Shown here: piece by piece, positions 7,189 to 11,690 of the stretch | Layout: each line of letters starts with the position of its first letter | How positions within the stretch are numbered: the stretch's first letter is position 1 | NCBI GenBank assembly: GCA_003118195.1 | Contig: BEXV01001000.1 | Coordinates: forward strand, 1 to 11,690 | Direction: 5' to 3' | DNA length: 11,690 bases | Source: Hemicentrotus pulcherrimus | Lineage: Eukaryota > Echinodermata > Echinoidea > Camarodonta > Strongylocentrotidae | Notes under the pieces: model-generated | Told to the model about the DNA's origin: nothing | The model's database searches: none | Seen by the model: the letters and a program-made list of their open reading frames with translations, nothing else | Translations under genes and position numbers: made by a program

Positions 7189-7268
7189 CTCAATATGCTG
7201 TGCAACTCGTCTGGTACTGAAGCAACAGCGCTGATTGTTGGAGAGCTTGTTGGGCAAAAGCCAACCTT
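7189..7268 (-). CDS. Weak candidate exon, frame undetermined
   Basis: On the minus strand an excellent acceptor (CTTCTATTTACAG, AG at 7270-7269) is followed by 80 bases to a GAG/GTCTGG donor-like site. All three frames are open, so the coding frame cannot be chosen. One reads VGFCPTSSPTISAVASVPDE and another reads GWLLPNKLSNNQRCCFSTRR. None gives phases that join both 9062-8940 and 6623-6565 directly. The segment also lies inside a 91-codon minus frame (7465-7190). It could be an alternative exon or a chance acceptor. Confidence 0.22.
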
Positions 7269-7472
7269 CTGTAAATAGAAGCCAGTCTAGATAGATCCCT
7301 CCCATTAGTCAACCACAGATGATGGTGAAATAATATAAAAACTCCATCAAATTCCATCTTCGCTCCTGAGGTCAAACTTGTCAGGCAAACTGTGTGACAA
7401 GGCCCGCCCCTTTTGTGGACTCCCTCCCTCCCCACCCACTCCTTCGCTGGCTTTTTCATGGCCACTCTGTCG

Positions 7473-7497
7473 TGACGTCAAGTGCAGCGGGAATAAA
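7473..7497. promoter_or_regulatory. Consensus CRE (TGACGTCA) near AATAAAAG
   Basis: TGACGTCA at 7473-7480 is the full palindromic cAMP-response element bound by CREB/ATF factors. AATAAAAG begins at 7492 on the plus strand and could serve as a TATA-like box or a poly(A) signal, and a GC-richer stretch (7395-7490) adjoins to the left. A minus-strand ATG at 7465 opens a 91-codon frame, so a promoter in either direction is conceivable. Neither is demonstrated. Confidence 0.3.
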
Positions 7498-7648
7498 AGT
7501 CATGATCCATAAATATGAAATTCAATGTCGTATTCTCATGGAGGTTTTCTAGGTGTTTTCAGAAATAATATGAAGGTGAAGCTCTGAATTAAACCAGGTT
7601 GTCGCACAGGATTGAATTTGTCACAGGTTTTATGCAGTAGCCCTATAT

Positions 7649-7673
7649 AGTGAGATAGTGAGTGAGTGAGTGA
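7649..7673. repeat. (GTGA)n microsatellite
   Basis: AGTGAGATAGTGAGTGAGTGAGTGA is a short tetranucleotide array with one interruption. Confidence 0.85.
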
Positions 7674-7679
7674 TGGTAT

Positions 7680-8930
7680 AGAGGGAGGAACTTCTGAGGA
7701 GGGTGTATTAGAATGCATGGAGTAAAAGATACAAATAGTGTTTTCCACCTTTAGTTATAAACATGTTTTTTCCATACACAGTATATCTACATGTAGACTT
7801 TCAGAACTGCCAAACATTTAGGAAGTCATATAAATCTGAAGCAAACAAATGTGGAGAAATAAGATTGGTGGGGCTTAAGTTGAGCCATTGCGGACACTAA
7901 AACAACTGTGATGATCCCTACATTCTGTACAAAACACATTTTGATCTGTTCACTTTATACAAACATGTATACATGCCATGGTAACAATATATATAAGGCA
8001 GAATTGCAATAGCAAAGTTAAGTTAATTTTCCAGATAAACAGGCATATATTTTTAGATCAGAATACATACAATAGTTTATTCTTTCTATTCTTCAGTCAA
8101 ACAAGTCAGCATTGTTAATAAGTCCTGTCTAGATTACACAAGCACAGAGACTCAAACATTATCTGCTTCAGAATTGACTTTTGTTGTGGATTATTTCCGG
8201 GAAAGGCAGGAATCACATGTGTGGGAGTTACATGTACACAGTTATTCACACTGAATCATGGATATATTACATGCATGGACATGGTGTTATATGGTTCTAT
8301 TTCGGAACTGCATACTACATAAAAGAATGCAGTTTTGTAGACCTATGCATATTGCGTCATCCATTGACTAGTCCAAGGTACACACTCCACTACACAACCA
8401 GATAACAAAGCCGGGTCCTAAATGCAAACAAAGTTACTTTTGACAAGAGCAAATCATGCATATATTTCTACCTAAACTTCAAGTATGCAGGTGCGTTTGT
8501 AGTACATGTAGGAACAGGTTCAAGAGCATTCTTACACTGTAACTGGAAACTTTAGTCATTGCGATGAAACTCTTGGTCTACATGTGCATGTACACTGTAC
8601 ATTTTAGAAGTGTCGATCTCTAGCAAGAATGAAATACTCTCAAAGTTTCAAACACTTAACCTCAATTCTAAATTCTGATATTTTGTGGAGCTAGTTTCAC
8701 TAACATCACTTAACTTTATTATCGTCCCCTCCACCCCCCCTAAAATCAAGAAAAATTCATGTGCTTTTCAATATTTCTTTTCAAAATATTTTTTTGAAAT
8801 GTCACTGTCAGTACAGGGTGACTTCCGATCCATTAAACATGCAACATGAATACACAATGTAACATACCGGGCCTTTGCGAAATCCTTTGGTTCATAACAA
8901 GTCTCAATTTTTTGAATACTATATTGACTT
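7680..8930. other. AT-rich intron-like DNA, no gene seen
   Basis: There is no supportable coding segment. The stretch is rich in ACATGTA-type palindromes, including TCTACATGTAGA near 7787 and repeated CATGTACA around 8575-8605, and has a C-rich patch at 8725-8741. It would lie within the intron between the exons at 9062-8940 and 6623-6565. Confidence 0.45.
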
Positions 8931-8939
8931 GACTCTTAC

Positions 8940-9062
8940 CAACTTCTTTTATTTGCAGAGCAAATACTCGAAAAATCTGCTGGACTTTGTTTCTTTCAAA
9001 ATTGTGCAAGTACATTCTGGATCTAGACGGAATCTTATCATTTTCTGTCATCGTTGTGCCAA
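8940..9062 (-). CDS. Candidate internal coding exon, helical/basic peptide
   Basis: On the minus strand an acceptor CTTCAACTCAACCTAG (AG at 9064-9063) leads into 123 bases, ending at a donor GTTG followed by GTAAGAGT (GT at 8939-8938). Two bases complete a codon, 40 codons follow, and one base is left over: phase 1 in and phase 1 out, a symmetric exon. The peptide begins GTTMTENDKIPSRSRMYLHN and continues with FERNKVQQIFRVFALQIKEV, giving a polar start and then a likely amphipathic helix. I do not recognise the family. The exit phase joins directly to the 59-base exon at 6623-6565, giving ...IKEV-G-RRPKKK across an intron of about 2.3 kb. An alternative is that the frame starts at the ATG at 9051 as a first coding exon. 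Confidence 0.58.
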
Positions 9063-9069
9063 CTAGGTT

Positions 9070-9670
9070 GAGTTGAAGTTACTACATAAATATCATTTTT
9101 CAAATTCCATCTTGCAGAAGAATTTGACATTTGAAATGAAACAATTCAAGCCAGCATCACTAAAATTCTTGATCAATGTGTATTTTAGGAGTAAAAACCA
9201 ATATCAATGATTTTTTTCTTGGAAATTCAATATTCACAAAGGAAAATAGATAACAAAATTCATAAACCCCAAAACATCCTATGTTTCTTTGATGAGGTTA
9301 CCAGAAATCTCAACTAGAACAAGTAAAGCAAACAGCAGATCACAAACACTGAAACAAGCAGCTTTACACTAATTCAAGTGGTAAGTCTGCACAGGGACTG
9401 GATAGTGAGTCTGAAAGCGATGATCAATCAATTAAAAAATCGGGAACAATAGGTGTCAAAATCTGTGACAACTGCAAATACTGAAGTCAATCATCTCTCT
9501 TCAGCCAAGTTTCGGCTGAAAATGAAGATGGAAAAGGAAAATCTTAGTGACAAGGGGGAGGAAAGAAAGAATTCTGGGGGTATTCATGCCAAGTTTTGAA
9601 GGGGTCACATCACCGGGACCTATATTTTCCAGTTTTGAGTATCAGATGTCAAATTGAGTTTGATGAAGTT
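9070..9670. other. Noncoding stretch with a strong orphan minus-strand acceptor
   Basis: No gene is supported. On the minus strand TTTTCCTTTTCCATCTTCATTTTCAG ends at about 9515 and is a near-ideal acceptor, but all three frames beyond it stop within 10 codons, so any exon would be terminal or untranslated. On the plus strand GTG/GTAAGT near 9379-9387 is donor-like without a matching exon. Confidence 0.4.
9500..9520. repeat. 7-bp stem hairpin TTCAGCC / GGCTGAA
   Basis: The arms at 9500-9506 and 9514-9520 pair perfectly around a 7-base loop. The hairpin overlaps the strong minus-strand acceptor-like pyrimidine tract, so it could affect splice-site use if that acceptor is real. Confidence 0.5.
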
Positions 9671-9675
9671 GGTGA

Positions 9676-9888
9676 AACGAATTCCAGGTCCTCAACTCTG
9701 CTAGCTCTGTTGGGATCACAACTTTCAACAGAAATGAATCCAGTTTGAAATTGGGTTTTGTCTCACTCACGATGGATTTGCGCACGAGGAGGCACTGTTC
9801 ATATTTTGAAAGGAAGCTCTACAAAATAACTGTCCAGCGCGCAAGCCTTGATGCAGCTCCTAACAATGTCATTTTCCAACAATTATAG
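9676..9888 (+). CDS. Weak candidate terminal exon; both strands open
   Basis: On the plus strand 70 codons are open from after a TGA at 9673 to TAG at 9886-9888, and an AATAAA follows at 10024. Acceptors are possible at ATTCCAG (9687) or TTTCAACAG (about 9731). The first ATG, at 9771, gives MDLRTRRHCSYFERKLYKIT at the start of a 38-residue product. On the opposite strand, 9859-9771 is an 89-base open segment between an AG and a consensus ATC/GTGAGT donor, reading ELHQGLRAGQLFC at its start. The two readings exclude each other as exons of one transcript. The region is GC-richer, which lengthens chance frames. The family is unknown in either direction. Confidence 0.25.
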   Translation, partial: NEFQVLNSASSVGITTFNRNESSLKLGFVSLTMDLRTRRHCSYFERKLYKITVQRASLDAAPNNVIFQQL

Positions 9889-10023
9889 TGTTGACTTAAT
9901 GCTTTTATCCATGTGTGTTAAATTGCTCTAAATGCTGCATGTATACATTTTTGTGTAGGCCTATAAGAATTAAAGAGTAATGTGTTTTCTATGACAATGT
10001 GAAAGATCATGTACAAATTACTG

Positions 10024-10029
10024 AATAAA
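10024..10029 (+). terminator. AATAAA possible polyadenylation signal
   Basis: A canonical hexamer lies 135 bp after the stop of the plus-strand frame at 9676-9888. It is meaningful only if that frame is a real terminal exon. Confidence 0.25.
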
Positions 10030-10237
10030 AGTTTACAACGGGACTCTATCACTCTATGTTTTTTTGTGGCCACCAAACTACAACTGATAACGCTCTGCTC
10101 TATTTAATAATACTTTAAAAATGGTACTAGACCAGGGAAAAAATTGATATTTATTTTTCAGGGGCTACTTTTCAACCTTGCCTGCATGAAAATAACATTC
10201 TAAAATTTGTTTTGTATTGAACTCTATGCAAATCTAA

Positions 10238-10262
10238 GGGGGCTCTTTGGACCTGAGCCCCC
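10238..10262. repeat. GC-rich hairpin GGGGGCTC / GAGCCCCC
   Basis: Perfect 8-bp arms at 10238-10245 and 10255-10262 enclose a 9-base loop (TTTGGACCT) in an otherwise AT-rich background. It is strongly foldable in RNA or single-stranded DNA. It could be a repeat-element remnant, but no matching element was recognised. Confidence 0.65.
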
Positions 10263-10626
10263 ATGTATTTTTTTCACTGTACTGGACTTTCTTTCTGTAC
10301 CATGCAATGAATTACTTTTCAGTATAAGCAATCAAACTTGACTTTAATTAAAGGTGAATGTGATAATTGTACCACAAAGCTTTCACAACCTCCAATGAAG
10401 GAAATGCCTTTTCTCTTCATCACGCCGGAATGGCAGAGTCCTGACAGCTACGGAGAATCAGAAACCAACACTGTCCCTCCCTTGACTTCTTTCTTTCGTC
10501 TTAACTTTCTGTCTGTCCTATGAATATCTATACCTTTCAAGATCGATGTCCGTGGGGTGAAATCAAACTATGAGAAGCATGCCCTAAAGACGGTAAACAT
10601 TCATCACTAGTAACCATCCATTTATG

Positions 10627-10740
10627 TCAATAATCATTTGCAGTTTCACACTCCAGAACCAAAGCAGGCCCCGGAGTGCGGGCAACAAAACACTCCCTTG
10701 CTTTGGAAATGGAGAGATTCTTTTGGAATGGTGATGAGCC
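10627..10740 (-). CDS. Weak candidate exon, minus strand
   Basis: On the minus strand a good acceptor (CTTGTAAATACAG, AG at 10742-10741) opens 37 codons in phase 0, then TGA at 10629-10627. The peptide starts GSSPFQKNLSISKARE and contains VARTPGPALVLECETA. It would be a terminal exon, or an internal one using a weak GTGTGA or GTGAAA donor. The plus strand is also open here (74 codons to 10862, but starting at a non-ATG codon), so coding strand and status are uncertain. If it belongs to the minus-strand gene it would be an upstream exon, which conflicts with its stop unless a donor is used. Confidence 0.28.
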   Translation of the reverse strand, partial: GSSPFQKNLSISKARECFVARTPGPALVLECETANDY

Positions 10741-10769
10741 CTGTATTTACAAGTACAGTTTCACACTGT

Positions 10770-11690
10770 GCATATGTACTGTACATGTACTTGGGGCCCT
10801 ACCCCTATTCAACAAAACAAATGTGGACCAGCTTCTGTGAGACGAATATCCTATCTTTTTAAAAATTTTATACTGGTGTATCAAAACTTAAAAAGTATTG
10901 ATAAATGAAGCTTTGTTTACATGATCATAACATGTCAATCTAATTTTCTTTTAATTCTTAAATTTTGCTTTTTAATATTGATCAAAATGTCAATAATGGT
11001 GCATTTGTTATGAATACTGGTACCTGTTGATATCTGATGTGTACTGTGTGTCCAAGCGAAGCTCAATCTATATCAAAATACATTTTATATATTTCAAACA
11101 CAAATTTGAAAGGCACAAAAAAGTGATATTTGAACCACAACTTAAGTCTTACTTTTTTTGTTTACACAATGTGAGTGGGGATAATGTGAGCACTCCCTTT
11201 CCATACAGCTCGCTTATTATACAATGTAAGAAGGCTTGGAGAGAGAAGCAAAACTCCAAATAAATTGTGTGAACTTCCTGTTTTCCATATTAGGGGTAGG
11301 GCTAGGGGTATTGTGTGATTTCTTAGCATCAAACAATGGCGATAGATAACAATCAGATAAGACTTCAGGACAACAGAGAATCCTTCTGAATGATGTTTAT
11401 ATCATTCCATCATATTGGATCAGAGAACACATTATGGGTTTGAATCTCTGACATGAAATAAAAAACATATTTTCAAACATTTTCTATTCATGTTTTGGCT
11501 AATGTCAGTAATGATATGTCACAGCTAGGCTTGTGCCCAGGATTTTAAAAACATATTGTTTAGCCCTGTTACTTTGTTCCAGAAAAGAATAAGACTTGGT
11601 ACTCTAAAGAGAAGGGCTTAACACTAGCATGGGTCTAGTGCACATGAGCACCCAAAATTTCAACTCTAACACCCCAACCCCCTCCCCCCC
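10770..11690. other. AT-rich flank, no secure gene
   Basis: A 78-codon plus frame (11027-11263) contains an acceptor-like CTTTCCATACAG ending near 11208. Its TAA lies within an AATAAA (11259-11264), so a tiny terminal exon is conceivable, but it is not supported by composition. Otherwise the stretch holds only a G-rich telomere-like string at 11290-11309 and a C-rich tract at the window end. Confidence 0.4.
11672..11690. repeat. C-rich tract at the window edge
   Basis: C4-AA-C5-T-C7 runs to the last base of the window. The complementary strand has G runs able to form a quadruplex. The tract is cut by the window, so its full length is unknown. Confidence 0.7.

Larger units (their letters stand above)
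9890..10330. other. AT-rich noncoding stretch
   Basis: No open frame of note was found. Apart from the AATAAA at 10024 and the hairpin at 10238-10262, nothing supportable is seen. Confidence 0.45.

Noticed and set aside
8181..8405. 74-codon plus-strand open frame
   Set aside because: The composition is dominated by tyrosine, histidine and tryptophan codons from ACATG-rich sequence. It has no family resemblance or splice context.

Overview
The window looks like nuclear DNA from an animal, probably a marine invertebrate. The evidence is an AT-rich composition with very low coding density, candidate exons bounded by GT/AG splice sites, AATAAA/ATTAAA signals, poly(A) and simple-repeat tracts, frequent TGTACATGTACA-type palindromes, and a short retroelement-type tail with a GCGCT hairpin. 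The species cannot be named from this sequence. No bacterial operons, rRNA, intact tRNA, CRISPR array or complete transposon is visible. Nearly all long open frames lack ATG, splice or composition support and appear to be chance.

Layout. Positions 1 to about 815 hold about 2.3 diverged tandem copies of a monomer of about 350 bp. A plus-strand candidate terminal exon follows (1095-1312), with an AATAAA at 1396. The most interesting coding signal is on the minus strand. Two short exons have good splice sites on both sides (9062-8940 and 6623-6565), and two alternative candidate 3' exons lie downstream (3864-3790 and 1927-1748). Their reading phases fit together (phase 1 to 1, 1 to 0, then 0 to stop), so they may be parts of one gene that converges on the plus-strand gene at the left. 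The product is not recognised. Other segments (2294-2187, 7268-7189, 9676-9888, 10740-10627) are weaker exon candidates, and some are open on both strands.

An assembly problem sits in the middle. A 289-bp segment occurs twice, identically (4310-4598 and 4600-4888), on either side of a single N. This is most simply two contig ends that overlap but were not merged, so the real locus is probably about 290 bp shorter.

The rest is intron-like or intergenic AT-rich DNA with microsatellites, small hairpins and a few possible regulatory palindromes (GTCACGTGAC at 5039, TGACGTCA at 7473). I see no convincing new biological system. The items most worth checking are the minus-strand split gene, the 350-bp tandem array, the GC-richer island at 1741-1990, and the assembly duplication.
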